The notes below the pieces were generated by a model. That model saw only the letters and a list, made by a program, of their open reading frames with translations, searched no databases and was not told the DNA's origin. A DNA stretch of 64,000 bases from Aquimarina sp. MMG016 (GTDB taxonomy: Bacteria > Bacteroidota > Bacteroidia > Flavobacteriales > Flavobacteriaceae): NCBI RefSeq assembly GCF_018100805.1, contig NZ_JAGJEA010000012.1:84627-148626 (forward strand), in the 5' to 3' direction. Both the position numbers and the translations under genes were made by a program. This document shows positions 25,074-33,927 of the stretch, piece by piece. Within the stretch, counting starts at the first letter, position 1. Each line of letters starts with the position of its first letter.

Positions 25074-26165
25074 ATGACTACAACTTCATTGATAATTAAT
25101 ATTTTAATCACCTTTGGAACTTGTCAAGCATTTTTCATCGCCTATATCTTATTAAAGTCAGAAAGAACATTATTCAAGAAACTGTTTGCCACTCTTTTAA
25201 TTATTGAGGGAATAACTCTTTTTGAACGCCTATTAGTAGAGACAGAATTAATTAATTCTATCCCTCATATATTAGGAATAAGCCATCCTATCAGTTTTTT
25301 AAAACCTCCATTAATGCTATTTATGGCATTAGCCATAACTATTCAGCATTATAGATTATCAAAAAAAAGCTACTTACATTTTATCGTATTTATTTTAATG
25401 CTGTTTTTAAACCTTCCTTTTTATTTCTTGAGCGGAGCGGAAAAATTAGAAACAGTAGCGGGTTTTATGTCAAAAATTCCCTCTTATCAAAGTTTTGAGT
25501 TTTATTTCATCCTCAGTTTTTTTGCTTACATCGGTGTTTACATCTTTTTTAGTATCAAAAAATTACAGCAGTTTAAAAATCAAGTGACCAATAATGTTTT
25601 GGTAAATTGGTATTACACCGTACTGATGGGTTATTCTGCATTTTTGGTTTTGCATCTTATATATTTTACCATTCAACCCATAGGGCAATACAATTTTGCC
25701 TTGGTTAATCAAATTAGTATGCTGATAATGACTTTTATTATTCAGTCTGTGGCATATAAACTAATTGATAAATCAGTCATCTTTAATAGTAAACCTCCAA
25801 ATTTGGATGATTTGGAAAAAAGAAGAAAGGATGAAAAATTGATTATTAACAAATTCGAGACTGACAAAATTTATTTAGACGATAATCTTAGCCTTAAAAC
25901 ATTTTCTAAATCAGTTTTGCTTCCTCCGGCTTACGTATCTGAAATTATCAATCAAAAATTTAATTGTTCTTTTAAGAAGTTGGTCAATCAATATAGATTA
26001 AATGAAGCAAAAAAAATCGTACAAAAAAATAAGGATAGTAAACTAAAGCTCATTGATATTGCTTTTGAATCCGGCTTTAATAACAAGGTTTCATTTTACA
26101 GAGCGTTTAAAGAATTTGAGGGGATTTCTCCTTCAGAATATCTCGAAAAGATAAGGAACAGCTAA
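25074..26165 (+). CDS. Membrane-anchored AraC family transcription regulator
   Basis: Protein of 363 aa. Six to seven hydrophobic helices fill about residues 5-235, and an AraC/XylS DNA-binding domain follows at about 255-360. The first helix-turn-helix covers LSLKTFSKSVLLPPAYVSEI and the second the segment LKLIDIAFESGFNNKVSFYR before the typical FEGISPSEYLEKIR. This layout (7TM sensor plus AraC) is common in Flavobacteriaceae and suggests direct sensing of a membrane or external signal. The next gene starts 95 bp downstream behind a palindrome, and may be a target. Confidence 0.88.
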   Translation: MTTTSLIINILITFGTCQAFFIAYILLKSERTLFKKLFATLLIIEGITLFERLLVETELINSIPHILGISHPISFLKPPLMLFMALAITIQHYRLSKKSYLHFIVFILMLFLNLPFYFLSGAEKLETVAGFMSKIPSYQSFEFYFILSFFAYIGVYIFFSIKKLQQFKNQVTNNVLVNWYYTVLMGYSAFLVLHLIYFTIQPIGQYNFALVNQISMLIMTFIIQSVAYKLIDKSVIFNSKPPNLDDLEKRRKDEKLIINKFETDKIYLDDNLSLKTFSKSVLLPPAYVSEIINQKFNCSFKKLVNQYRLNEAKKIVQKNKDSKLKLIDIAFESGFNNKVSFYRAFKEFEGISPSEYLEKIRNS

Positions 26166-26182
26166 ATCCTGAAAAAAAAAGT

Positions 26183-26205
26183 GGTTACAAAACGGTTTTG
26201 TAACC
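26183..26205. promoter_or_regulatory. Perfect 23-bp palindrome, probable operator
   Basis: Arms GGTTACAAAAC (26183-26193) and GTTTTGTAACC (26195-26205) flank a single central G. A TTG inside the right arm (26198-26200) lies 17 bp before TATCTTTT (26218-26225), so the palindrome covers the likely -33 element of the gene at 26260. No T run follows, which argues against a terminator. The symmetry suits a dimeric repressor rather than an AraC protein. Confidence 0.6.
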
Positions 26206-26259
26206 GCAATGAAAATTTATCTTTTTAACTATGCCTTAATAAATTAAACACATAGCATT

Positions 26260-26700
26260 ATGAAGTACCAGGGCTCAGTCATTATTGATAGATCAAGAGA
26301 GATTGTAACAGCTTTATTTATGAACTCGGATTACAACAAAGAATATCAGGATGGATTTATAAAAAAAGAGCTGATTAGTGGTGTTGCAGGTCAAAACGGA
26401 GCAAAATCCAAAATGTATTACAAGTATGGGAAACGTGATATGATCTTAACCGAGATAATTACCAAAAATAACCTTCCAGATTCATTTGAAGCCAGTTATT
26501 ATCATAAGCATATGGACAACACTATGAAATGCACGTTTATCCAAATTAGTGAAAACCAAACCCGATATGAATACGAATATGAATACATCAGAATGAATTG
26601 GGTTTTGCCGAAACTAATGGCTATCCTATTCCCAAGTATTTATCGAAAGCAAGGAGAAAAATGGATGCAACAGTTTAAAACATTTGTCGAAAAACAGTAG
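26260..26700 (+). CDS. SRPBCC-like protein
   Basis: Protein of 146 aa with the alternating pattern of the START/SRPBCC helix-grip fold: N-terminal strand GSVIIDRSREIVTALFMNS, central strands and a long C-terminal helix (KQGEKWMQQFKTFVEKQ). Such proteins bind small hydrophobic ligands. It sits behind the 23-bp palindrome and downstream of the membrane AraC regulator. The family call is from the overall pattern, not from a catalytic motif. Confidence 0.65.
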   Translation: MKYQGSVIIDRSREIVTALFMNSDYNKEYQDGFIKKELISGVAGQNGAKSKMYYKYGKRDMILTEIITKNNLPDSFEASYYHKHMDNTMKCTFIQISENQTRYEYEYEYIRMNWVLPKLMAILFPSIYRKQGEKWMQQFKTFVEKQ

Positions 26701-26846
26701 GTTTCTCCTGGGTAAGCTATAGGAATATGTTTTCAAACTTTAAACATTTATTGGCGAGGCTTACCTCAAGGTATTTACCATTTAGAAAATAAAGTGTAAA
26801 TTACCCCGTTTTACAAATATAAAACAAAGGGGAAATATCACACATC

Positions 26847-27068
26847 ATGACTATAGAAGAAGACGAGCGCTACTATAGCTACATTATAGCTGTTCTAAAA
26901 ACACTACACATCCAGAGCGACAGGTTTTTTGCATCCGTTGCTCGCAGAGAACCTTATGAAAGTACAATCTATCAATGGATTACTCGACTATATCATAAAG
27001 GAAAATCTAACGAAGAAACCATACAACACCTCTATCGGATGGGACGACAACTAATGATCAAAAGGTAA
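26847..27068 (+). CDS. Small hypothetical protein
   Basis: 73-residue, mostly helical protein (TIEEDERYYSYIIAVLKTLH, then a basic C-terminal half ending MGRQLMIKR). No signal, membrane segment or domain is recognised. It is preceded by the imperfect dyad CCCCGTTTT...AAAACAAAGGGG. Codon use and ATG context are normal, so I keep it as a likely gene. Confidence 0.5.
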   Translation: MTIEEDERYYSYIIAVLKTLHIQSDRFFASVARREPYESTIYQWITRLYHKGKSNEETIQHLYRMGRQLMIKR

Positions 27069-27100
27069 TAATATACACAGTAGTAGTAATATGAAAAAGA

Positions 27101-27793
27101 ATGATTGAACTTAACTTTAAAAAAGGAGAAGAGTGGTATCTAGAAGAACGGTTTGAAAAAATCAAAGAATTTAGAGAAACTGGTACTTATTCAATGGCTA
27201 AAACTGTAGACTCTGATGGAATTATAGGAATTCATATTGAAGAATATGATTTTGAAAAACCGCAAGAGTTTCAAAAAAAAGCTTTAGAATATTTCAATAA
27301 CAATCAGACCGATGTATTAAATGCTCTTTGTCTAGGTATAATCGAATATTATCCAAAACTGATGAAAGTTTATGATATAACTGAATTTGATGAAGAGTTT
27401 GGGTTTCCCAAAATTCAAAATATTGATGATGTCAAAAAAGTAATTGGAATAGGTAATATTCACATCTTAGATGATAAAAAAGATGAATTAAGCTATGTTG
27501 GATTTGAATGCGGTTGTCCATGGGATGAAGAACATGGTTTAGGAATAATAATGCATAAAGAAAGAGTTATTGATGTTGGTGCTGCCGATATAGCTTTTTC
27601 TGGTTCTAAAGAATTAAGAAAAGACAATGGAACTTATACTGAAGAAGAGCGACTTGAAGATGAAAAGTGGGAGAAACAGATTGCTGAGAATATTGCTAAA
27701 TACAAAAAAGAGCAAGAAGAAACAAAATTAAGAGAAGTTGAGAACAAAAAGAGAAAATTAAATAAAAAATGGTGGCAATTTTGGACAAAATAA
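27101..27793 (+). CDS. DUF6985/DUF2262-like protein, possible immunity protein
   Basis: Cytosolic protein of 230 aa. The central segment VGFECGCPWDEEHGLGIIMH, followed by KERVIDVGAAD, matches my memory of the DUF2262/DUF6985 type, often found near polymorphic toxins as orphan immunity genes. The C-terminus is a charged coiled-coil-like helix ending WWQFWTK. No toxin gene is nearby. The assignment is tentative. Confidence 0.6.
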   Translation: MIELNFKKGEEWYLEERFEKIKEFRETGTYSMAKTVDSDGIIGIHIEEYDFEKPQEFQKKALEYFNNNQTDVLNALCLGIIEYYPKLMKVYDITEFDEEFGFPKIQNIDDVKKVIGIGNIHILDDKKDELSYVGFECGCPWDEEHGLGIIMHKERVIDVGAADIAFSGSKELRKDNGTYTEEERLEDEKWEKQIAENIAKYKKEQEETKLREVENKKRKLNKKWWQFWTK

Positions 27794-28227
27794 AGTCCCG
27801 TTCCCTGATTTCAATGGTAAAACCCGATTCCTCGGATATGATAGCGCGGAAATGTTTTCCGTGCCACGAATAAGTGTGTTGTACCTTAAAAACAGTATAG
27901 TTAAATAATGTAAAGAGATTGTTACTAAAATGACAGCCACCGCTCTCCGAAGAGTGATGCTCTGCGAATGTCTGTGACTTCGTAGCGGTATGAGTAAAAA
28001 ATAAATACTAAGAACCAGTTACATTGATTTGTAGCTGGTTTTTCAAATTTTCTACGGAAAATTTGAAAAAAATATTAGATATTTAAGATATAGAACACAA
28101 TCGTCGGCTATCGAGAATATCTCGCTCGTTACAATACAAATATCTCGTCCTAAAAAAGTTTACTCCAGAATTTTAAAAACATTTTCTACCTTACTTACTT
28201 TATCAATAATATAGCGTACTACACCCT
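27794..28227. other. 434-bp region with decayed sequence and two hairpins
   Basis: Right after the DUF gene stop an open stretch reads VPFPDFNGKTRFLGYD and ends at 27908, which looks like a fragment without a start. Further on AACCAGTTAC (28013-28022) pairs with GTAGCTGGTT (28031-28040) before a T run, which looks like a terminator. A perfect hairpin CAAATTTTC-TACG-GAAAATTTG (28044-28065) follows. A GC-richer patch at 27937-27992 (ACCGCT ... AGCGGT) may be structured. No complete gene is seen. Confidence 0.5.
28013..28045 (+). terminator. Terminator-like hairpin
   Basis: Ten-base arms with one G-T wobble, an 8-nt loop and a short T run. It would end transcription from the 27.1-kb gene or from the noncoding patch before it. 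Confidence 0.5.
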
Positions 28228-28791
28228 ATGGAATTATCAGAATTTATACTAAACAATGTGCCGTTAGAAAAACAGGATGCTATAGCAATCAACAATGCTT
28301 TTCACCCTGTAACACTAAAAAAGGGAGAATTTCTATTGCAGCCCAAAGAAATAAGTGATGATTACCTGTACTTGCAAAAAGGGTTGATGCGTACCTTTTT
28401 GTATGATTTGAATGGAGATGAAGTCACTATAGATTTTTTTGTGGAAAACACAATTGTCTTTGAAGTTACGTCTTTCTTTAACCGTGTACCGGCTGAAGCT
28501 TATATACAAGCTGTGACCGATTGCGAAGGGCTCAGGATTTCTTATCAGGAGTTAAACCGGCTGTTTCACGGCAAGCCGGCATTTAGAGATTTTGGAAGAG
28601 CTATGCTGGTTAAAAAATTTATTGCCTCCCAAAAGCGAAATTATGCTATGATCAACCAAACGGCAGAAAAACGATATCAAAATTTAATACAGACCAAACC
28701 CCAGATCATACAATATGCTCCCTTAAAAAATATAGCTTCTTATTTAGGTATTACCGATAGTACCTTAAGCAGACTACGAAGAAAAAGATGA
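28228..28791 (+). CDS. Crp/Fnr family transcription regulator
   Basis: Regulator of 187 aa with a cyclic-nucleotide-binding-like jelly roll (about 20-120: FHPVTLKKGEFLLQPKE, DDYLYLQKGLMRTFLYDLNG) and a C-terminal helix-turn-helix (LKNIASYLGITDSTLSRLRR). The residues that bind cAMP in Crp are not evident, as usual in Bacteroidota members. There are no Fe-S cysteines of the Fnr type. It is followed, 93 bp on, by a membrane protein gene that could be its target. Confidence 0.9.
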   Translation: MELSEFILNNVPLEKQDAIAINNAFHPVTLKKGEFLLQPKEISDDYLYLQKGLMRTFLYDLNGDEVTIDFFVENTIVFEVTSFFNRVPAEAYIQAVTDCEGLRISYQELNRLFHGKPAFRDFGRAMLVKKFIASQKRNYAMINQTAEKRYQNLIQTKPQIIQYAPLKNIASYLGITDSTLSRLRRKR

Positions 28792-28884
28792 TGGAATACC
28801 ATTTATCCTTTGATTTCTTGCCATTTGTCAAGTTGGTTTCGGCTATAGATTCCGAATTTTGTAATAGCTATAACATAATTTGAC

Positions 28885-29538
28885 ATGGAAATACAGATCA
28901 ACGTTGCGTATATAACCATCTTATTAACAACGCTACTCACCGTATGGTTTTTCTACAAAGCCACAAAAAACAAAAAAATAAGTATCGGGATTCTAATATG
29001 GATGGTGATTACCGGAGTATTAGCTTTTATAGGATTTTATCAAAATACAGATGCAAGTCCTCCCAGGTTTATTTTTCTATTGGGCCCGGGATTACTTTTG
29101 GTGCTGGTGGTTACTTTAGTAAAAAAGTACAATACATTTATAAATGATTTGGATCTTAAATGGCTAACTGTATTACATATTGTTAGAATTCCTGTCGAAA
29201 TTGTACTTTACCTGGTTTTTTTGGATGGCTTGGTTCCTGTATTGATGACCTTCGAAGGATGGAATCTGGATATTATCTCTGGTATTACTGCTCCGATTGC
29301 TTATTTCTTCATTAAGAACAAACGCAGAACATGGTTACTAATATGGAATTTTCTTTGTTTGGGACTTCTAATCAATATACTAACCATAGCAGTACTAAGT
29401 GCGCAAACACCATTTCAGCAATTAGCATTTGATCAGCCTAATATTGGGGTTGCTTATTTTCCGTTCGTTTGGTTACCGGCCGTTATCGTTCCGATAGTAC
29501 TATTCTCTCATATAACGAGTATCAAAAAATTACTGTGA
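28885..29538 (+). CDS. Multi-pass inner-membrane protein
   Basis: Protein of 217 aa with about six to seven hydrophobic helices spread along the sequence (for example VAYITILLTTLLTVWFFY, FIFLLGPGLLLVLVVTLV, IGVAYFPFVWLPAVIVPIVL). Short basic loops separate them. No catalytic motif is recognised. It lies directly after the Crp/Fnr-type gene on the same strand, a pairing I have seen often in Bacteroidota, with the regulator presumably controlling it. Confidence 0.75.
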   Translation: MEIQINVAYITILLTTLLTVWFFYKATKNKKISIGILIWMVITGVLAFIGFYQNTDASPPRFIFLLGPGLLLVLVVTLVKKYNTFINDLDLKWLTVLHIVRIPVEIVLYLVFLDGLVPVLMTFEGWNLDIISGITAPIAYFFIKNKRRTWLLIWNFLCLGLLINILTIAVLSAQTPFQQLAFDQPNIGVAYFPFVWLPAVIVPIVLFSHITSIKKLL

Positions 29539-29640
29539 TAGTTTTTTAGGAATCTCTATTCATTTCAAAAAAAAATTCACCGTGGTGTAACAATTTTTGA
29601 TCTTTTGCATCAAAGGGTAAAATCAAAAACATAAAACATC

Positions 29641-30480
29641 ATGAAAAATTTAAAAATCACCTTCGTTTTATTATTAATGGTAAGTTTCTGTTTTGCGCAG
29701 TCTTCGGCAATTAAAGTAGAAGTTTCGGGAGCAGGAAATCCAATACTATTCTTACCCGGTTTTACGAATCCCGGATCTATCTGGAATGAAACTATAGAGA
29801 ATTTAGAGCAAAAAGGAGAACATCACTTGGTATCTTATGCTGGATTCAATGGCAATACTCCAATTGCGATGCCCTGGTATGATACTATTAAAAAAGAATT
29901 GATCGCTTATATAAAAGATAAAAAACTTAATAATGTAAACATCATTAGCCATAGCATGGGTGGTAACCTGGCGGTAGATATTGCTGCTGCTCTACCGGAT
30001 ACTATAACCGCTATGATACTGGTGGATTCTATACCTTGTATGAGAGCACTCATGATGCCGGGAGTACCTGTAAGTCAGATACAATACGACAGCCCGTATA
30101 ATCAACAAATGCTGGATATGAGTGAAGAACAATTTAAACAAAGTGTTTCTTTTATGGCTCAGAATATGACCAATGATAAAGATAAGGTAGCAATACTGCT
30201 AAACTGGATGCTGGAAGCTGATCGCAAAACGTATGTGTATGGATATACAGACTTATTAAAACTGGATCTTAGAAATGTATTAGACAAGGTAAAAGCAAAA
30301 ACATTGATTCTAGGGGCATCATTTCCTACGTTAGAAATGGCCAAAGGTAATTTTGAAAAGCAATATGCTTCGTTATCTCAAAAAACCATCGAAATGGTAC
30401 CGGATAGCAAACACTTTATTATGTTTGATCAACCAGAACTATTTTATCAAAAAGTAAATACTTTTTTAGCCAATGACTAA
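29641..30480 (+). CDS. Secreted alpha/beta hydrolase
   Basis: Hydrolase of 279 aa with a signal peptide (cleavage near CFAQ, residue 20). The nucleophile elbow is SHSMGG (NIISHSMGGNLAVD). The oxyanion region FLPGFTNPGSIW is near the N-terminus. The catalytic His is probably in PDSKHFIMFDQP close to the C-terminus. The substrate is unknown. The stop overlaps the next gene, an ECF sigma factor, by 8 bp, so the hydrolase belongs to a three-gene operon with a sigma factor and a membrane protein. Confidence 0.88.
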   Translation: MKNLKITFVLLLMVSFCFAQSSAIKVEVSGAGNPILFLPGFTNPGSIWNETIENLEQKGEHHLVSYAGFNGNTPIAMPWYDTIKKELIAYIKDKKLNNVNIISHSMGGNLAVDIAAALPDTITAMILVDSIPCMRALMMPGVPVSQIQYDSPYNQQMLDMSEEQFKQSVSFMAQNMTNDKDKVAILLNWMLEADRKTYVYGYTDLLKLDLRNVLDKVKAKTLILGASFPTLEMAKGNFEKQYASLSQKTIEMVPDSKHFIMFDQPELFYQKVNTFLAND

Positions 30481-30964
30481 GAAGAACCAACAACAATTCG
30501 AGCAGCTATATCAACAATGCTTCGCGATGGTTTTGCAGATGTGCTTAGGATATGTAAAAGGAGATCATGATCAGGCAAATGATCTTTCGCAAGAAGTTTT
30601 TATAAATATCTGGAACGCTCTGGAAAAGTTTAGAGGAGACTCTGCGCATAAAACCTGGGTCTATAGAATAACAGTAAATACTTGTTTACAATATCTGCGA
30701 AAAGAGAAGAAAAAAAATAAACTGGGAATTGATCAGGTGGTGAATACATTAACTATGGAGGAGACTGGTGTCAATGATCAAAATAATGCATTATATGGTG
30801 CCATAGGACAACTGGCAGAATTAGATAGGTTGATTATAATGATGGTATTGGATGGACAAGAATATGATGATATCGCTGAAGTAATGGGTATCCAACCTAC
30901 CAACCTGAGAGTTAAGATACACAGAATCAAAAAACGATTAAAAAAAATATTAGAAAATGAATAA
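30473..30964 (+). CDS. ECF-type RNA polymerase sigma factor
   Basis: Sigma factor of 163 aa. Region 2 includes DQANDLSQEVFINIWNALEK and the -10 recognition part (AHKTWVYRITVNTCLQYLRK). Region 4 holds the helix-turn-helix (GQEYDDIAEVMGIQPTNLRV). It overlaps the hydrolase gene upstream and the membrane-protein gene downstream by 8 bp each, which implies tight translational coupling. The downstream product is the likely anti-sigma factor. Confidence 0.92.
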   Translation: MTKKNQQQFEQLYQQCFAMVLQMCLGYVKGDHDQANDLSQEVFINIWNALEKFRGDSAHKTWVYRITVNTCLQYLRKEKKKNKLGIDQVVNTLTMEETGVNDQNNALYGAIGQLAELDRLIIMMVLDGQEYDDIAEVMGIQPTNLRVKIHRIKKRLKKILENE

Positions 30965-31559
30965 TGAATTCGAAAAGTTGCAAGGGTTATGGCAACAAAA
31001 TAGAAAGGATATCGAGAACAGTCCTCTCGATCTTGATAAAGCGATAGCTGATATCAATACAAAAAAGAGGTTCAGTACTAAGTTTCATTATGGAAACATC
31101 ATCGTATTATCACTATTAGTAGTCATGCTAATTGCATTTTTCTATTTCTTAGCTCCTGTACAAGAAATTTTAAGTAGAATTGGTGTAGGGCTGATGATCG
31201 GCGGAATAGTAGTGCGAATACTCATAGAAGCTATTAGTGTTTCCAAAGCTAAAAAGATTGATATGGTCGACAATGCCATAAAAAATACAGAGGATACTAT
31301 TGCTTTTCACGACTATAGGAAAAGGATTCATGGGCCTGTTACAATTGTTATCATTATACTGTATAGCATAGGGTTTTATATGATCTCTCCGGAGTTTAGT
31401 AAGTATTTTGATACTTGGCAAATGATTCTAATGGATGTTTCGTATATTTTTATAGCGATTATCTTGATTTTCTTTATAAGAAAAAGCGTCATAAAAGAGA
31501 TGAAGACCCTTTCAGAAATTATTGAACTCAAAAAAGAAATGATAAAGGAAGAAGTCTAA
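30957..31559 (+). CDS. Probable membrane anti-sigma partner
   Basis: Protein of 200 aa with a soluble N-terminus (residues 1-40, MNNEFEKLQGLWQQNRKDIE) and four hydrophobic helices (about 47-67, 73-92, 124-143, 155-175). The segment before the helices resembles the start of other Bacteroidota sigma-linked membrane proteins. Its function as the anti-sigma factor is inferred from overlapping translation with the sigma gene. Confidence 0.7.
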   Translation: MNNEFEKLQGLWQQNRKDIENSPLDLDKAIADINTKKRFSTKFHYGNIIVLSLLVVMLIAFFYFLAPVQEILSRIGVGLMIGGIVVRILIEAISVSKAKKIDMVDNAIKNTEDTIAFHDYRKRIHGPVTIVIIILYSIGFYMISPEFSKYFDTWQMILMDVSYIFIAIILIFFIRKSVIKEMKTLSEIIELKKEMIKEEV

Positions 31560-31721
31560 TATATTAATCTGCTATCCATGTGATCAATCACTTTACCATA
31601 ACTAATAATTGAAACCCACTCGATAATGGTATATTGCAACCGCTACCTTAATGGAATGTGATGGTGAGAAGATTTTGCAGTACAACGCAGCTTAGACAAA
31701 ACCCAGAGATAACAAATAACA

Positions 31722-32051
31722 ATGAATAAAGAACTTAAAGAGCAACTACTGTTATTTTATCAAAAATGTGATTCATTTAAAGGGAAGACAGTCTATATAA
31801 AAGAGTATATCTCAACACATAAAGATAATTTTGATAGACATTTCACAACCTTTTCTGAATTAAAGTTTAAGCTTAATAATTTTGGAGTGCGATTGAGCGG
31901 AGGAAGAGTCTTTTTTATGGCAGATGAACAAATGTATGAGATCGGTGGAGATATAATTATAGCAATAAAAAGTAAAGAAAATAATGAGTTTGAATTAATG
32001 GAGAAATATAGTGAAACAGTGTATAGAAAATCAATCCTAAAATTTGAATAA
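31722..32051 (+). CDS. Hypothetical protein
   Basis: Soluble protein of 109 aa with no signal or membrane segment. It begins with a helical region (MNKELKEQLLLFYQKCDSFK) and ends with beta-rich sequence (VRLSGGRVFFMADEQMYEIG). The pattern resembles small regulatory or immunity-type proteins, but I recognise no family. It lies alone upstream of the GG-leader peptide gene. Confidence 0.55.
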   Translation: MNKELKEQLLLFYQKCDSFKGKTVYIKEYISTHKDNFDRHFTTFSELKFKLNNFGVRLSGGRVFFMADEQMYEIGGDIIIAIKSKENNEFELMEKYSETVYRKSILKFE

Positions 32052-32161
32052 ATCAATCCACCAAAACCAAAAAACATCTACCGATTCTACGAAACAAGGT
32101 AACATTTCATACTCCTCTAACATAAACCTAAAAGGGCTATTTTTTATTAAAACCAATTATT

Positions 32162-32329
32162 ATGAAATCTATTTTAGACATTAAAGGGGTTACAACATTA
32201 TCCAAAAACTCACAACTGGAACTACGCGGTGGTGGTCCGGATTATTGCTATGAAATCTTTAGAAACTTAAGAGAAGTATACTGTTGTGGTACCGTATGCT
32301 CTGACTACCGTAGTGGTCAATGGGTATAA
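32162..32329 (+). CDS. GG-leader Cys-rich peptide (candidate bacteriocin/natural product precursor)
   Basis: Small gene of 55 codons. The leader MKSILDIKGVTTLSKNSQLE then LRGGG has the Bacteroidota double-glycine form: an MK start, a KGV-type helix, and L at -4 before GG. The core is 29-31 residues (after RGG: GPDYCYEIFRNLREVY, CCGTVCSDYRSGQWV) with four cysteines. A peptidase-containing ABC transporter normally removes such leaders, but none is in the window. A terminator follows at 32423-32457. The start is supported by an A-rich upstream stretch and the clean leader. Whether the core is modified is unknown. Confidence 0.7.
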   Translation: MKSILDIKGVTTLSKNSQLELRGGGPDYCYEIFRNLREVYCCGTVCSDYRSGQWV

Positions 32330-32422
32330 CATGAAGTAATCAAATACGTATTAGTTTACTTCTGCTTTCACTACTAGTGTGAGCATCCCACCAGTGAAAA
32401 CATGAAGTGGAGATCATAAAAT

Positions 32423-32457
32423 AAAAAAGCTATGATATTGTTATGATAGCTTTTTTT
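32423..32457 (+). terminator. Terminator after the GG-leader peptide gene
   Basis: Stem AAAAAAGCTAT (32423-32433) with ATAGCTTTTTT (32446-32456) and a long T run. It lies 94 bp after the peptide stop codon. Confidence 0.8.
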
Positions 32458-32609
32458 ATTTTGGTGCTATGAGTAAAAAATAAATCTCACAATACACTTT
32501 ATAACCCTTACCATGGTATTAAAGTCTAATTCTTAACTTGTGCAGACCATATATCTTACCGAATATGGTAAGAACAGTAACAAAACCACATTTGATTCGT
32601 CTGCATACT

Positions 32610-33818
32610 ATGAATAAGACCATCATTTCTTTTGCTATTATCGCCTTTTTTTCAATTGCAATTGTTGCGCAAAACAATCAGAAAACTATCACAGGAAGAG
32701 TTCTGGATAAAGAGAATAATAAAGCTATTTCGCTAGCATCGATATACCTAAAAGGACAAGCCATAGGTACCGTTTCCAACGAAGACGGTGAATTTATTTT
32801 TCATGTTTCTGATGTTGACCAATCAAATATTGTAGTAATATCTTGTTTGGGATACCAATCTATAGAGAGAAAAATTGATGATTTTGTAACGCATCAAAAT
32901 ATAGTATTAAGTGCAGAAATTAGTAATCTTAATGAAGTCGTGATCACAGCAACTAAGAAGAAACAATTAACGGCTAAAGAAATTGTAAAAAAAGCATATA
33001 AACAAATCCCTAACAACTATCCCAACACACCTTATATCTTAGAAGGATACATAAGAGATCTACAAAAAGAAGATGATAACTATGTAGAATACCTGGAATG
33101 TGCAGCCAAATTTTTATACCAAGGCTATAAAACCCAAAGAGAACCTCAGGTAGAACTATTAGAGGTAAAAACAAATTATTTGGCCGAAAAACATCCCTGG
33201 AATGCACAATGGGAAAGAAAAAACTCAATTATGGATCTAATCGAAGATGATTTCATCAGATTTGATTACGGTCCTATAAAAGGAAAAAACGGATGGAAAT
33301 ATGATCTCGAAAGTATTGTACCCTATAGCAATGGCCTAGTTTATAAAATAACAGGTGTCGATAAGCCTTTTCAAAACGCCGTATTGTTTATAGATACTGA
33401 AACCTTTGCCTTTGTAAAAATTGAATTAACAAGAAAAGCAAAAAATAAAAAGTCCTGGAGAAGACGATTTACAAATGGAGCACATCAAATGTTCTATAAT
33501 TTGGTGCTGGAATACCAAGAGTATAATGGAAAAATGTTTTTAAAATATCAGAAAGAAGAAGATACCTGGAAAATTTTTAAAGGCCTGGAATCAAACAAAT
33601 TACTTTTTACCCAGTATCCTAAAAAAGAGCTTTTTATAAATAATATAATCGTTGATGAGGTAAAAAACCATCCGTTTACAAGAAACATGGATATTGGTTC
33701 TAGTATTGAAAATCAAGCTAAAGACTATAATGCAGCTTTTTGGAGCTCATATAATATTCCGAAGCAGACAGAAAAAGAAAGTAAAATTATTTTGGAGCTG
33801 AAAAACAGGATTAAGTAG
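32610..33818 (+). CDS. Carboxypeptidase-like regulatory domain protein
   Basis: Exported protein of 402 aa from the ATG at 32610, which opens with a signal peptide (MNKTIISFAIIAFFSIAIVAQ); the frame upstream of it is not signal-like. Residues 25-110 form a CarboxypepD_reg-like beta-sandwich (KTITGRVLDKENNKAIS, SNEDGEFIFHV), and the EVVITATKKK link found before TonB plugs follows. The remaining part (about 120-400) replaces the barrel with a soluble beta-rich domain. Such proteins are periplasmic or surface proteins of unknown role. A short operon with the next gene is possible. Confidence 0.8.
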   Translation: MNKTIISFAIIAFFSIAIVAQNNQKTITGRVLDKENNKAISLASIYLKGQAIGTVSNEDGEFIFHVSDVDQSNIVVISCLGYQSIERKIDDFVTHQNIVLSAEISNLNEVVITATKKKQLTAKEIVKKAYKQIPNNYPNTPYILEGYIRDLQKEDDNYVEYLECAAKFLYQGYKTQREPQVELLEVKTNYLAEKHPWNAQWERKNSIMDLIEDDFIRFDYGPIKGKNGWKYDLESIVPYSNGLVYKITGVDKPFQNAVLFIDTETFAFVKIELTRKAKNKKSWRRRFTNGAHQMFYNLVLEYQEYNGKMFLKYQKEEDTWKIFKGLESNKLLFTQYPKKELFINNIIVDEVKNHPFTRNMDIGSSIENQAKDYNAAFWSSYNIPKQTEKESKIILELKNRIK

Positions 33819-33927
33819 TTCTAAACCGATTACACCGGTTTAAGGAATCAATACTAACAATTCGTATATTGCATATGGTTCCTTTACAAAGCAAACCCAC
33901 CCTGCAAGAAACCTTTAAATAATAAAT

